Shown here: positions 37,989-46,566 of the stretch, one piece after another
How the letters are laid out: every line of letters begins with the position of its first letter
Numbering within the stretch: the stretch's first letter is position 1
DNA from: Methylobacterium sp. Leaf91
GTDB lineage: Bacteria; Pseudomonadota; Alphaproteobacteria; Rhizobiales; Beijerinckiaceae
DNA length: 64,000 nt
Reading direction: 5' to 3'
NCBI RefSeq assembly: GCF_001422815.1
Contig: NZ_LMMP01000012.1
Location: 256,719 to 320,718 of the forward strand
The notes under the pieces: model-generated
Seen by the model: the letters and a program-made list of their open reading frames with translations, nothing else
The model's database searches: none
Told to the model about the DNA's origin: nothing
Program-made: the position numbers and the translations under genes

Positions 37989-38015
37989 AAAAGGCCGCCC
38001 TTCAGGGGCGGCCTT
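37989..38015 (-). terminator. hairpin terminator/attenuator between mgsC and gmaS
   Basis: AAGGCCGCCC (37991-38000) and GGGCGGCCTT (38006-38015) form a perfect 10-bp stem with a 5-nt loop. Read in the direction of transcription it ends in TTTTC. It lies seven bases after the mgsC stop and about 50 before the gmaS start, so it can end or reduce mgsABC read-through into gmaS. Confidence 0.75.
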
Positions 38016-38021
38016 GCGTGG

Positions 38022-39383
38022 TCAGAAGCCGGTCTTTCCGGGAATCCAGCTGGTGCCGGCCATCGGAACCTGCGCCATGGCGGCAGCCTCGATGGTGAGC
38101 GCCACGAGGTCTTCGGGTTCGAGGTTGTGCAGGTGGCTCTTGCCGCAGGCACGCGCGATGGTCTGCGCTTCCAGCGTCATCACCGCGAGGTAATTGGCGA
38201 GACGCCGGCCAGCCAGAACCGGATCGAGGCGCTTGGCCAGTTCGGGATCCTGCGTCGTGATGCCGGCGGGATCCTTGCCCTCGTGCCAGTCGTCATAAGC
38301 GCCGGCGGTGGTGCCGAGGGCCTGGTAATCGGCCTCCCAGCGTGGATCGTTGTCGCCGAGCGCGATGAGCGCCGCCGTGCCGATGGCGACGGCATCCGCG
38401 CCCAGGGCCAGAGCCTTGGCCACATCGGCTCCAGAGCGGACACCGCCCGAGACGACGAGTTGCACCTTCCGGTGCAGACCGAGATCCTGCAGCGCCTGCA
38501 CCGCGGGGCGGATCGCCGCCAGGATCGGAATGCCCACATGCTCGATGAACACGTCCTGCGTCGCGGCTGTCCCGCCCTGCATGCCGTCGAGGACAACCAC
38601 GTCGGCGCCGGACTTGGCGGCGAGCGCTGTGTCGTAATAGGGCCGCGAGGCGCCGACCTTCACGTAGATCGGCTTCTCACCATCGGTGATCTCGCGCAGT
38701 TCCTCGATCTTGATCTCGAGATCGTCCGGCCCGGTCCAATCCGGGTGGCGGCAGGCCGAGCGCTGGTCGACGCCCGGGGGCAGGCAGCGCATGCCCGCGA
38801 CACGCTCGGTGATCTTCTGGCCGAGCAGCATGCCGCCGCCGCCGGGCTTGGCGCCCTGGCCGATGACGATCTCGATCGCGTCCGCCTTCCGCAAGTCGTC
38901 CGGGTTCATGCCGTAGCGCGAGGGCAGGTACTGATAGACCAACGTCTGAGAATGCCCGCGCTCCTCCTGCGTCATGCCGCCGTCGCCGGTGGTGGTCGAG
39001 GTGCCGGCGAGCGTGGCTCCGCGCCCGAGGGCTTCCTTGGCCTGGGCGGAGAGCGAGCCGAAGCTCATTCCAGCGATGGTAATCGGTGTCTTGAGGTGGA
39101 TCGGCTTCGAAGCGAAACGCGCGCCCAGCACCACCTCGGTGCCACAGCGTTCGCGGTACCCCTCCAATGGGTAGCGACTGATGGAGGCGCCGAGGAACAG
39201 GAGGTCGTCGAAATGCGGCAGCTTGCGCTTCGCCCCGGCCCCCCGGATGTCATAGATGCCGGTGGCGGCGGCGCGGCGGATCTCGGACATCACGTCAGGC
39301 GTGTAGGTCGCCGAAAAGCGGGGCTTGGTGCGCGGCAAGGGGCGCGCATCCTTGAGGGTCGGGTCCTTGGGAGTCTCGGCCAT
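38022..39383 (-). CDS. mgsC: N-methylglutamate synthase, FMN/Fe-S glutamate-synthase-like subunit
   Basis: 453 residues from ATG 39383. It matches the synthase domain of glutamate synthase: ITIAGMSFGSLSAQAKEALG, GGMTQEERGH, QGAKPGGGGMLLGQKI and LVVSGGVRSGADVAKALALGADAV (FMN site), with Cys residues near MRCLPPGVDQRSACRHP for the Fe-S cluster. With MgsA and MgsB it converts gamma-glutamylmethylamide plus glutamate-level substrate to N-methylglutamate. Its start overlaps the mgsB stop by one base. An upstream in-frame start at 39542 lies inside mgsB and is rejected. Confidence 0.9.
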   Translation of the reverse strand: MAETPKDPTLKDARPLPRTKPRFSATYTPDVMSEIRRAAATGIYDIRGAGAKRKLPHFDDLLFLGASISRYPLEGYRERCGTEVVLGARFASKPIHLKTPITIAGMSFGSLSAQAKEALGRGATLAGTSTTTGDGGMTQEERGHSQTLVYQYLPSRYGMNPDDLRKADAIEIVIGQGAKPGGGGMLLGQKITERVAGMRCLPPGVDQRSACRHPDWTGPDDLEIKIEELREITDGEKPIYVKVGASRPYYDTALAAKSGADVVVLDGMQGGTAATQDVFIEHVGIPILAAIRPAVQALQDLGLHRKVQLVVSGGVRSGADVAKALALGADAVAIGTAALIALGDNDPRWEADYQALGTTAGAYDDWHEGKDPAGITTQDPELAKRLDPVLAGRRLANYLAVMTLEAQTIARACGKSHLHNLEPEDLVALTIEAAAMAQVPMAGTSWIPGKTGF

Positions 39384-40072
39384 CAGTAGGCTCCGGCGTT
39401 GTCGACGTTGAAATGATAGAGGCGGCGCGCGGAGCCGTAGCGCCGGAATTCCGACGGGCTCACCTCGCCCGCCAGTCCGGCGGCCTTGAGCTTGGCGTAA
39501 AGCTGTTCGCGGTGCTCGTCGCGCATCTCCTTCTCGATGCAATCGGCACCCAGACTCTTGACCGAGCCGCGCACGTAGAGCCGCGCTTCGTAGAGGGAAT
39601 CGCCCAAAGCCTCGCCGGCATCGCCCAGAACGGTCAGGGTTCCGGCCTGGGCCATGAAGGCCGACATGTGGCCGATCGAGCCCTTCACGACGATATCGAC
39701 GCCCTTCATCGAGATGCCGCAGCGAGCCCCTGCATTGCCGTCGATCACCAGCAGGCCGCCATGAGCCGTGGCGCCGGCCGACTGGCTGGCATCGCCGCGC
39801 ACATGGACGAAGCCCGACATCATGTTCTCGGCGACACCCACGCCCGCATTGCCGTTGATCACGACGCTGGCGAGCTTATTCATGCCGGCGCAGTAATAGC
39901 CGACATTCCCCTCGATCTCGACGGAGATCGGCGCATCGAGGCCCACCGCTATGGCGTGGCGACCATCCGGACCGGTGATGGTCCAATGGGTCTCGTTGGT
40001 GTCGGGGCGCAGGGCGTGTAATGCCCGGTTGAGGTCGCGCAGGGGCGCCTGGTTGAGATCGTAGGACGACAT
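39383..40072 (-). CDS. mgsB: N-methylglutamate synthase, GXGXG-repeat subunit
   Basis: 229 residues. The right-handed beta-helix of the glutamate synthase C-terminal domain is visible as repeats: IEGNVGYYCAGMN, INGNAGVGVAENM, VRGDASQSAGATA, IDGNAGARCGISM and VKGSIGHMSAFMA. It is the MgsB/GltB3 homologue that couples the glutaminase and synthase parts. TGATG overlaps with both mgsA (before) and mgsC (after) show tight translational coupling. Confidence 0.9.
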   Translation of the reverse strand: MSSYDLNQAPLRDLNRALHALRPDTNETHWTITGPDGRHAIAVGLDAPISVEIEGNVGYYCAGMNKLASVVINGNAGVGVAENMMSGFVHVRGDASQSAGATAHGGLLVIDGNAGARCGISMKGVDIVVKGSIGHMSAFMAQAGTLTVLGDAGEALGDSLYEARLYVRGSVKSLGADCIEKEMRDEHREQLYAKLKAAGLAGEVSPSEFRRYGSARRLYHFNVDNAGAY

Positions 40073-40965
40073 CAGTGACGCTCCCAGGCGTAGACCTTGG
40101 CGGGTTCGGGCTCGAAGACGCGGGCGGAGGCGATGCCGGGCAGCCCCACGAGGGCCCGGTATTCGGAGCCGAACGCCACGTAATCGTCGGTCTCGGCCAT
40201 CACCGCAGGCTTGCAGGCGATCGGATCGCGCACGACGGCGAAGCCCGTCTCGGTCCCGACCACGAAAGTGAAGAAACCGTCGAGATCCGACAGGCTCGAT
40301 TCCAGGGCCTGCTGGAGGGACGCCCCCTCGCGCATGCGCCAACTCAGGTAGCCGGCGGCGACCTCGGTGTCGTTCTTGGTAGCGAAGGTGAGCCCCTCGC
40401 GCTCGAGGCGGCGGCGCATGTCGTTGTGGTTAGACAGCGAGCCGTTATGGACCAGGCATTCGTCGATGCCGGTAGAGAACGGGTGCGCGCCATTGGTGGT
40501 GACCGCGCTCTCCGTGGCCATGCGCGTATGACCAATCCCGTGGGTGCCGGTCATGCCGGCGAGATCGAACCGCTCGGCCACGGAGGCCGGTAGCCCGACC
40601 TCCTTGTAGATCTCCATGCGCCGGCCGGCGCTGACCACGTCGATGCCGGGCGCCTCCTTCTTGAGCCACGCGCGGATCCGCCCCTCGCGCTCGGCGGGCA
40701 CGGAAATGACGGTATGAGTGTCGCGTTCAATCTTGTCGAAGGTGAACGTGAAAGCCTCTTCCAGACCGGAGATCGCCTTCCGCAGCGCTGCCTGATCCGC
40801 ACCACGAAGGGTGAGCTTCACGCCGTCACTGTCCGATCCGTAAACGGCGAAGCCAGCACTATCGGGACCGCGATCCGTCATGGTCGCGAGCATCTTGGAC
40901 AGAAGCGAGCCAAGCTGCGGCTCAAGCTTTGAGTTCTTCAAGTACAACCCGACTATACCGCACAT
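40072..40965 (-). CDS. mgsA: N-methylglutamate synthase, class II amidotransferase subunit
   Basis: 297 residues from ATG 40965, chosen because MCGIVGLYL places the nucleophile Cys at residue 2 after Met removal. Further Ntn-glutaminase motifs: MLATMTDRGPDSAGF, GIGHTRMATESAVTTNGAHPF and CLVHNGSLSNH. It cleaves gamma-glutamylmethylamide and passes methylamine to MgsC. It is the first gene of mgsABC-gmaS; the 640-bp gap upstream should hold the promoter. Confidence 0.9.
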   Translation of the reverse strand: MCGIVGLYLKNSKLEPQLGSLLSKMLATMTDRGPDSAGFAVYGSDSDGVKLTLRGADQAALRKAISGLEEAFTFTFDKIERDTHTVISVPAEREGRIRAWLKKEAPGIDVVSAGRRMEIYKEVGLPASVAERFDLAGMTGTHGIGHTRMATESAVTTNGAHPFSTGIDECLVHNGSLSNHNDMRRRLEREGLTFATKNDTEVAAGYLSWRMREGASLQQALESSLSDLDGFFTFVVGTETGFAVVRDPIACKPAVMAETDDYVAFGSEYRALVGLPGIASARVFEPEPAKVYAWERH

Positions 40966-41604
40966 CGCACTTTCCCGCTTCCACCGAGCATGTTGATCGT
41001 TGCTCTCACATTCCAACCGACCCGTCAACTATCGGTCACAAAAAATTCTTCCGGGGAAATATTGGGGTGACCGATCATCTGCCGCCCGAACAGAGGCGCC
41101 TTTCTGTGAGGCACGTTGTGAAAAGGACAAATGCTCGCAGCGAGATTCGCCTGGCCAGCACAGCGCCCTGCAAGTTTACCGCTCTGAAGAACTGTATCGC
41201 TGAGAACAAGGCGTCGTTACGATACGCCTATCCTCGTCAAATAGGTTCGACGCAACCTGTAGCGACGAGAACACCCGCTCGCCGGAACGACGAAAAATTC
41301 CCTTCAAGAAATAGGGTTTCGCGAAAAGCGTGAGGCCGTCAAGTCCTGACGAACGGAGAATGTGTCCCTTCATCATAAGAGAAAGTGATGGCTCACGAGC
41401 GAGTGACGAGGTCACCGCCCACCCCTCTCCACCATCAAGCGACGGCTGAGAAACAGTTGACTCTCTCAAGGGACAGGCAAGAAAGTTCAATACGCGTGCA
41501 CTGCGCCACCAATTTAGGCATTGACAAGGGCCTATTCTCGGCAGGATCTTTCCAGAAAGGAACCCTGGGTTCTCAAAAAGAAAATTTATGAAGGAGGACA
41601 TGCC
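40966..41604. promoter_or_regulatory. divergent intergenic region of mgsABC and the permease operon
   Basis: About 640 bases between two divergent operons, so it should contain promoters for both. TTGACA occurs at 41521-41526 pointing toward the permease operon, but no good -10 follows at the standard spacing. No convincing gene is seen on either strand; the minus-strand frame overlapping 41176-41889 is a shadow of the small membrane protein gene. Confidence 0.45.
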
Positions 41605-41907
41605 GTGAATCAGGATCCCCGCATCTCGTCCATGTTCAGACGCGACAGCGCAGCCGCCGCGTTCGCCGTGGTCGCGGTCTGGCTGATCTATGCCTTCACG
41701 TTCTGGAGCATGTGGAAAGCTTTCGAGAGCACCAACCTGCTCATTCCGATGGCGATCCTTGGCGCCATCGTGCTCTTCCTTAACACAGCATCCACCTTCG
41801 CGATGATCCGTCACTACAGTGAAGACAAGTCCGCAATCTACGGCACCGACATCTATTATCTTGACCAGATCCGCAAAGCGCGGCAGCACAAAGGAGCAAC
41901 CGAATGA
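41605..41907 (+). CDS. small two-helix membrane protein of the permease operon
   Basis: 100 residues from GTG 41605, with AAGGAGG at 41591-41597. Two transmembrane helices (AAAFAVVAVWLIYAFTFWSM, LIPMAILGAIVLFLNTASTF), then a cytoplasmic tail rich in charged and Tyr residues (HYSEDKSAIYGTDIYYLDQI). No known family is recognised. It is the first gene of a tight operon (4-base overlap with the next) that leads to an APC permease inside the NMG locus, so it may be an accessory subunit. Confidence 0.75.
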   Translation: MNQDPRISSMFRRDSAAAAFAVVAVWLIYAFTFWSMWKAFESTNLLIPMAILGAIVLFLNTASTFAMIRHYSEDKSAIYGTDIYYLDQIRKARQHKGATE

Positions 41908-42314
41908 AAAAGGTTCCCTACGAGCCGCCGAGTCAGCCGATCATCGGGCAGATTTTCGATGCGATCCTGATGCTCATCCTTGTGTTCATCACACTCTACC
42001 TGCCGCTTTGGCTCAAACTGGCCGGCGGCGGCACGACCACGACGGAATATCCGAATCCATCCTGGGAATCACTGGGACAGAACGCGGTTATGGCGGCTCA
42101 GTGGGAGAAGCTGGGCATCGCGCCAGAGAAGGCCGCGACGATCATCGGGACCCGATTCGACTATAACTTCAACTGGACGGCCCTGGCATTCACGGCGCTG
42201 ATCATCGTGGCCTACTTCGTCTTCATGTTCCGCTACTCTGACCATGAGTACCGCGAAGTCATCGCCGAGCGCTTCAGCGACGATGACCCGAGTAAGACAG
42301 TAGAGCCTCGCTGA
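41904..42314 (+). CDS. second small membrane protein of the permease operon
   Basis: 136 residues; ATG overlaps the previous stop (ATGA) and AAAGGAG precedes it. Two helices (FDAILMLILVFITLYLPLWL, TALAFTALIIVAYFVFMF) flank a loop of about 45 residues (GGGTTTTEYPNPSWESLGQN and onward) that should lie outside the inner membrane. The short cytoplasmic tail (SDHEYREVIAERFSDDD) is acidic. No family is recognised. The topology fits a small subunit that packs against a transporter. Confidence 0.75.
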   Translation: MKKVPYEPPSQPIIGQIFDAILMLILVFITLYLPLWLKLAGGGTTTTEYPNPSWESLGQNAVMAAQWEKLGIAPEKAATIIGTRFDYNFNWTALAFTALIIVAYFVFMFRYSDHEYREVIAERFSDDDPSKTVEPR

Positions 42315-42369
42315 GCCTCATTGGCCGCGGTCACAGTCAGCCCGTTCATTTCCTACGAGGATATCCGTC

Positions 42370-42540
42370 ATGGTCGAGATCATGAACTGGAGTGCCTGGG
42401 CGATCGCCGGAGCCCTTGCGCTCTGGATGGCCGTCGATCTGGTGCGCACCAACCGAGCCTTCGGAGAGGACTACCTCCTCTCGTCCGAGGAGGGCGAGAT
42501 CGTTGATGCCGATGTCGGCGAACAGGCAGCGAGGTCGTGA
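42370..42540 (+). CDS. 56-residue single-pass membrane protein
   Basis: ATG at 42370 with GAGGATATCC upstream; the stop TGA at 42538-42540 overlaps the ATG of the permease. One N-terminal helix (NWSAWAIAGALALWMAVDLV) is followed by a very acidic cytoplasmic tail (EDYLLSSEEGEIVDADVGE). No family is recognised. Its position and coupling to the permease make it the third possible accessory subunit. Confidence 0.7.
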   Translation: MVEIMNWSAWAIAGALALWMAVDLVRTNRAFGEDYLLSSEEGEIVDADVGEQAARS

Positions 42541-43997
42541 TGCAGGATGTTCAGATCGCCACTCCGCCTGGATTCCAGCCCCCGAAAGTCTCGCTGCCAG
42601 ACGTGTCGTCAGTATCGGCCGCTGTGCCCGCCAGGAAGATCGCGCTCTTGCGCGTGCTCGGGCCCGGCCATGTTTGGGCGCTCGGCGTCGGGATCGTGCT
42701 GGTGGGCGAGTTCATGGGTTGGAACTTCGCCGTCGGGAAGGGGGGGCCGGTCGCGGCGCTGACCGCCTGCTGGCTCGCCGGGATACTCTACACCTGCGTG
42801 GCCATGATCGATTCCGAGATTACCTCCACGGTGGCCGCCGCGGGCGGCCAGTACGCGCAGGCCAAGCACATCATCGGGCCGCTCGCGGCCTTCAATGTCG
42901 GCCTCTACCTTGTGATGGCCTACACGATGCTCGAGGTCTCGAACGCCATCGTGACCGGGGATCTGATCGAAGCGTTCATGGCCAATCTCGGCGTCGCGGG
43001 CACCGTCGACAAGCGCGCGTTCATGGTGCTCACCATCGTGGCCCTCGCCTTCCTGAACTATCGCGGCGTGCTCGCATCGTTGACGATGAACCTGCTGATC
43101 ACGGCCGCTGCCTTCCTCGCCATCGTGGTGCTCTTCGTGGCGACCCAACCCTGGGCGCCGGGCGCAGTGCTGCAGCACGATGCCCTCTTGGTCGGCCTGC
43201 CCTACGGGAATCTCGGCATCCTCGCCGCCATGCATTTCGGCCTGTGGTTCTACCTCGGCATTGAGGGAACGACGCAGGCCGCGGAGGAGGTGCGCTCGCC
43301 CGCCCGTGCCCTGCCGCTGGGCACCATGACGGGGATGATGACCCTCCTGATCGCCGCGACGGCCACCTGGTACGTCTGCTCTGGGCTGATGCCCTGGGAA
43401 TATCTCGGCCAGGCCGTGACGCCGCTCTACGATGCCGGGCGTCTCACGGGGAATCGCTGGCTCGAAGTGTTTCTGTTCTTCGGCACCCTGTTCGCCACCG
43501 TCGCCTCGGCCAATGGCTGCATCAACGACGCCTCGCGGGCCTGGTTCGCCATGGGGCGCGACCGTTACATGCCGGCCTGGTTCGGTGCGGTGCACCCCGC
43601 CTACCACACCCCTTACCGGTCGATCGTCTTCTTCGTGCCGGTGGCGATCATGTTCGCGGTCTCGACGCCGCTCGACCAGACCATCACCTTCTCGATCCTA
43701 TCCGGGCTGCTCGGCTACACGCTGATGGCGCTCTCCATCGTGCTGTTCAGGCGGAAATGGCCTCTGGGCACCATTCAGAGAGGCTACGTCCATCCGCTCC
43801 ATCCGCTGCCGTGTCTGCTGCTTCTGCTTCTGTGCAGCGTCACCTACGTCGCGGTGTTTCTCGGCTACGGGACGCAGCTCGTTGCGATGATGACCTTCTA
43901 CATCATCGCCTCCGCCTGGTTCGTGCTGCACCGCTACAAGTATGTCAGGCGCGGCGACCAGTTCACGATGCACTGGCCAAAGCCGCGCGGCTATTGA
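42540..43997 (+). CDS. APC-family permease (ethanolamine-permease-like)
   Basis: 485 residues from ATG 42540 with about 12 transmembrane helices. The helix-1 region GPGHVWALGVGIVLVGEFMG and the helix-6 region FYLGIEGTTQAAEEVRSPAR are typical of the amino acid-polyamine-organocation family, closest in pattern to ethanolamine/amino-acid permeases. Located between mgsABC and mgdABCD, it is a good candidate for uptake of methylamine, N-methylated amino acids or another amine. The substrate is not shown by sequence. It is coupled to three small membrane proteins upstream. Confidence 0.88.
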   Translation: MQDVQIATPPGFQPPKVSLPDVSSVSAAVPARKIALLRVLGPGHVWALGVGIVLVGEFMGWNFAVGKGGPVAALTACWLAGILYTCVAMIDSEITSTVAAAGGQYAQAKHIIGPLAAFNVGLYLVMAYTMLEVSNAIVTGDLIEAFMANLGVAGTVDKRAFMVLTIVALAFLNYRGVLASLTMNLLITAAAFLAIVVLFVATQPWAPGAVLQHDALLVGLPYGNLGILAAMHFGLWFYLGIEGTTQAAEEVRSPARALPLGTMTGMMTLLIAATATWYVCSGLMPWEYLGQAVTPLYDAGRLTGNRWLEVFLFFGTLFATVASANGCINDASRAWFAMGRDRYMPAWFGAVHPAYHTPYRSIVFFVPVAIMFAVSTPLDQTITFSILSGLLGYTLMALSIVLFRRKWPLGTIQRGYVHPLHPLPCLLLLLLCSVTYVAVFLGYGTQLVAMMTFYIIASAWFVLHRYKYVRRGDQFTMHWPKPRGY

Positions 43998-44004
43998 GGC
44001 CGGA

Positions 44005-44697
44005 ATGATCGACCTCCTCGTCCTCCCGATGCTGGGTGCCGCCGGCTACGCGCTCTACCGGCGCGGCCGGACGGCCTCGGCGGAACGGGCCGGAATGCTC
44101 CGACCCTGCGAAGACCTTCTGGCGAAGCCGGTCCATGGCCGCGACCCGACGGGCTTCGGAACTCTCGCGGGCCGGTTCCTGGACATGCCGGTCGAGATCA
44201 GGGTCATCCCGGAAGCCCTTGCCTTCCGGCGCCTTCCGCAGCTCTGGCTCAGCGTCTCGGTGCATCATGCGACAGGCGTTCGCGGCACGATCGACATCCT
44301 CAGGCGCGTGGTGGGTGCCGAATTCTATGCCCCGGCGGACAATCTCCCGGCGCGCTACAATGTGCCGGAAGGCTGGCCGGGCGAGACGCTGGTGCGGGGA
44401 TCGCTCGGTGCCGCCCCCCTCCTTGCCCGTGCCTCCGGCACAATCGCGACCATTCTCGCCGAGCCACGCGTGAAGGAAGTGCTGCTCACGCCTCGGGGGA
44501 TCCGGATCGTCAGCCAGCTCTGCCAGGGCGAACGCGGTGCCTACCTGCTCCTGCGCGAGAACCGTTTCCCCATGACGCAGATCGGTCCGGAGCAGTTGCG
44601 GCCTCTGCTCGCCCAAGCAACCGGCCTCGTCCGGAGCCTTACCGGAGAAGATGCAGTCCATGGATCCGAAGAAGCCCATGCGCGCGCCGCAGCCTAA
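44005..44697 (+). CDS. unknown membrane-anchored protein of the permease operon
   Basis: 230 residues from ATG 44005, eight bases after the permease stop, with GAGGCCGGA upstream. One N-terminal helix (IDLLVLPMLGAAGYALY) anchors a soluble domain of about 200 residues. Features seen: MPVEIRVIPEALAFRRLP, RGTIDILRRVVGAEFYAP and EVLLTPRGIRIVSQLCQG. No family is recognised and no catalytic motif stands out. Immediate coupling to the permease suggests a linked role. Confidence 0.7.
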   Translation: MIDLLVLPMLGAAGYALYRRGRTASAERAGMLRPCEDLLAKPVHGRDPTGFGTLAGRFLDMPVEIRVIPEALAFRRLPQLWLSVSVHHATGVRGTIDILRRVVGAEFYAPADNLPARYNVPEGWPGETLVRGSLGAAPLLARASGTIATILAEPRVKEVLLTPRGIRIVSQLCQGERGAYLLLRENRFPMTQIGPEQLRPLLAQATGLVRSLTGEDAVHGSEEAHARAAA

Positions 44698-44971
44698 CCC
44701 CTATCTGGTCCTCGCGGCCGCCATCCTGCTGCCGGGCATGGGCCATGTGCTGCTCGGAAAGGCACAACGCGGCTTGGGATTCGCGTTCTTTACTCTGGTG
44801 GGGGCGTGGCTGACCACGAAATTCGCGTCGCCGGATGTGGATGTCATCGGTCGTCACGCCGCCGGCGTGTTCGTCTGGGCACTCTCGATCCCCGACGCTT
44901 ACCGGATCGCGCGCCTGGGTGCGGTGACATCCTATGGTTCCACGTCACGCCCGACCACTTCGGCATCCTGA
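44651..44971 (+). CDS. small TM2-like membrane protein
   Basis: 106 residues; the start (44651, or a Met a few codons later) lies inside the end of the previous gene. YLVLAAAILLPGMGHVLLGK and QRGLGFAFFTLVGAWL form two helices with the G-x-G-H/G-K turn known from TM2-type proteins, and a third weak helix follows. Function unknown. The 47-bp overlap with the previous gene indicates co-translation. Confidence 0.6.
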   Translation: MQSMDPKKPMRAPQPNPYLVLAAAILLPGMGHVLLGKAQRGLGFAFFTLVGAWLTTKFASPDVDVIGRHAAGVFVWALSIPDAYRIARLGAVTSYGSTSRPTTSAS

Positions 44972-45312
44972 CCCACGGCCTGTGCGGGCGATCGTCCGGA
45001 AACGGGCGCCCGCCTTCACTCGAGGCAGGCTGGACGTCTTCCCCGAAGCAACGCGTCTGCTCGCACACCATCTTTTTTACACGGACGGGTTTCGCGGTTC
45101 GGCGCGCCTGATCGGCTGATGTGTCGGGCAAAGGAACCAACCGCACAGATTCCGCCATCGACAATCATGAGTCGGATCGCCTCACCGGCAATCGCGCAAT
45201 CTGTTCGATGCGGTATTCCGGTGTTAGACGTGAATCTTGTGCCGACATGATGGCTCTTGAGCCCCGCGTCGTGCTCGATGCGTGTTGCGATGAGGGCGAG
45301 ATCAGAAACCGG

Positions 45313-45918
45313 ATGCTGAACACCGCCTCTAACGCACCGGTGGACGACAAGCGCACACTCGAGCGGGCACTTGGCCACCAGATCCGCCTGTTCCGGCGCG
45401 AGCGCGACCTCTCTGTAGCCGATCTCGGCACGGCGGCCGGGATATCACCCGGCATGATCTCCAAAATGGAGAACGGGCAGATTTCGCCGTCGCTGTCGTC
45501 GATCAACGCTGTGGCGAAGGCGTTGAACGTGCCCATCACCGTGTTGTTCTCGGCCTTCGAGGAGAGCCGCGACTGCTCCTTCGTCAAGCGCGGACAGGGC
45601 GTCGTCATCGAACGGCGCGGCACGAAGGCCGGGCATCTCTACGAACTGCTCGGGGCGGGCCTGCGCGGCGAGATCGTCGTCGAGCCCTATCTCATCACCC
45701 TGGAGAACGATGCCGAGTCCTATACGGAGTTTCGGCATGGCGGCACCGAGTTCATCTACATGCTGACCGGCGAAGTCATCTATCGCCATGACAAGCACGA
45801 TTACATGCTGCAGCCAGGGGACTCGCTCCTGTTCGATTCGGCGGCCTCGCATGGGCCGGCCAAACTGATTAAGACCCCGATGACCTACCTGTCGGTCATC
45901 ATCTACCCGCGCAGCTGA
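45313..45918 (+). CDS. XRE-cupin transcriptional regulator
   Basis: 201 residues from ATG 45313; upstream in-frame starts (45247, 45121) exist but would add non-conserved sequence. HTH of the Cro/C1 type at about 25-75 (LSVADLGTAAGISPGMISKM, SPSLSSINAVAKAL). A C-terminal cupin sensor at about 120-195 has EFRHGGTEFIYMLTGEVIYR and MLQPGDSLLFDSAASHGP. Such regulators control amine, amino acid and sulfonate catabolism. Placed between the permease operon and mgdABCD, it is a likely regulator of the NMG locus. Confidence 0.85.
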   Translation: MLNTASNAPVDDKRTLERALGHQIRLFRRERDLSVADLGTAAGISPGMISKMENGQISPSLSSINAVAKALNVPITVLFSAFEESRDCSFVKRGQGVVIERRGTKAGHLYELLGAGLRGEIVVEPYLITLENDAESYTEFRHGGTEFIYMLTGEVIYRHDKHDYMLQPGDSLLFDSAASHGPAKLIKTPMTYLSVIIYPRS

Positions 45919-45948
45919 AGCATCCGGCCGGGGAACAGCCGGCTCCGC

Positions 45949-46566
45949 TCACGGCGCCGCGTTGCGAACGTCGTAGCCGAACTCAGCCGCGGCATGGCTC
46001 AGCCACGACCAGACGCTGCCGGCGAAGCTGCGCGCCACGGCGAGGTCGTAGATGGGGGCTGCGTCCCGCTGCCAGATCTGCGCGCCCATATGCGCAAGGG
46101 CGGTGACGGCGACCTGCCCCGGCTGGAAGGCACGGGGATGAAGGTCGATGGCGAGGCCCTTGGCGAGGAACGCCCGGGCGTCCGGCCCGGACACGCGGAC
46201 GATCGCCCGGGCGTCGCTCTGGTCGGTGACCGCGGCAATACCCTGCAACGCCTCGCCGAGGCCCGCCATCTCCTGGCGCGTCTCGAAGAGAGCGAGCCAT
46301 TGATCCGGTCCGGACCAGACCAATCCCCGCTCTCCCGTGAGGCTGGCAGTCCCCGTATCGGGCAGCGACCAGCCGAAGCGCTCGCCCAGAACCTGCTGCA
46401 GGGCGTCGGTCCGGCCCTTCACCGCGATCACGGTGGCAAGCCCGAATTCGTCGCGCAGGGTCAGGGTGAGACCGGGCTCGCCGCCCGGGCGGCCGTGCCG
46501 ACCGACCGGCGCGATCCCCGCCCAGGCGCTCCTCGGCCGCCATGTCGTCTCGATAACATCAGACAC
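45949..46566 (-). CDS. mgdD: N-methylglutamate dehydrogenase gamma-type subunit (SoxG-like)
   Basis: 205 residues from GTG 46566, which overlaps the mgdC stop by eight bases. It matches the sarcosine oxidase gamma subunit: RTDALQQVLGERFGWSLPD, GLVWSGPDQWLALFE, TDQSDARAIVRVSGPDARAF and KGLAIDLHPRAFQPGQVAVT. The gamma subunit has a GCV_T-like fold and helps assemble the heterotetramer. It is the last gene of mgdABCD. Confidence 0.85.
   Translation of the reverse strand: MSDVIETTWRPRSAWAGIAPVGRHGRPGGEPGLTLTLRDEFGLATVIAVKGRTDALQQVLGERFGWSLPDTGTASLTGERGLVWSGPDQWLALFETRQEMAGLGEALQGIAAVTDQSDARAIVRVSGPDARAFLAKGLAIDLHPRAFQPGQVAVTALAHMGAQIWQRDAAPIYDLAVARSFAGSVWSWLSHAAAEFGYDVRNAAP

Noticed and set aside
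41176..41889. 237-codon minus-strand frame in the mgsA/permease gap
   Set aside because: It overlaps the small membrane protein that has a strong ribosome binding site, and shows no family pattern.
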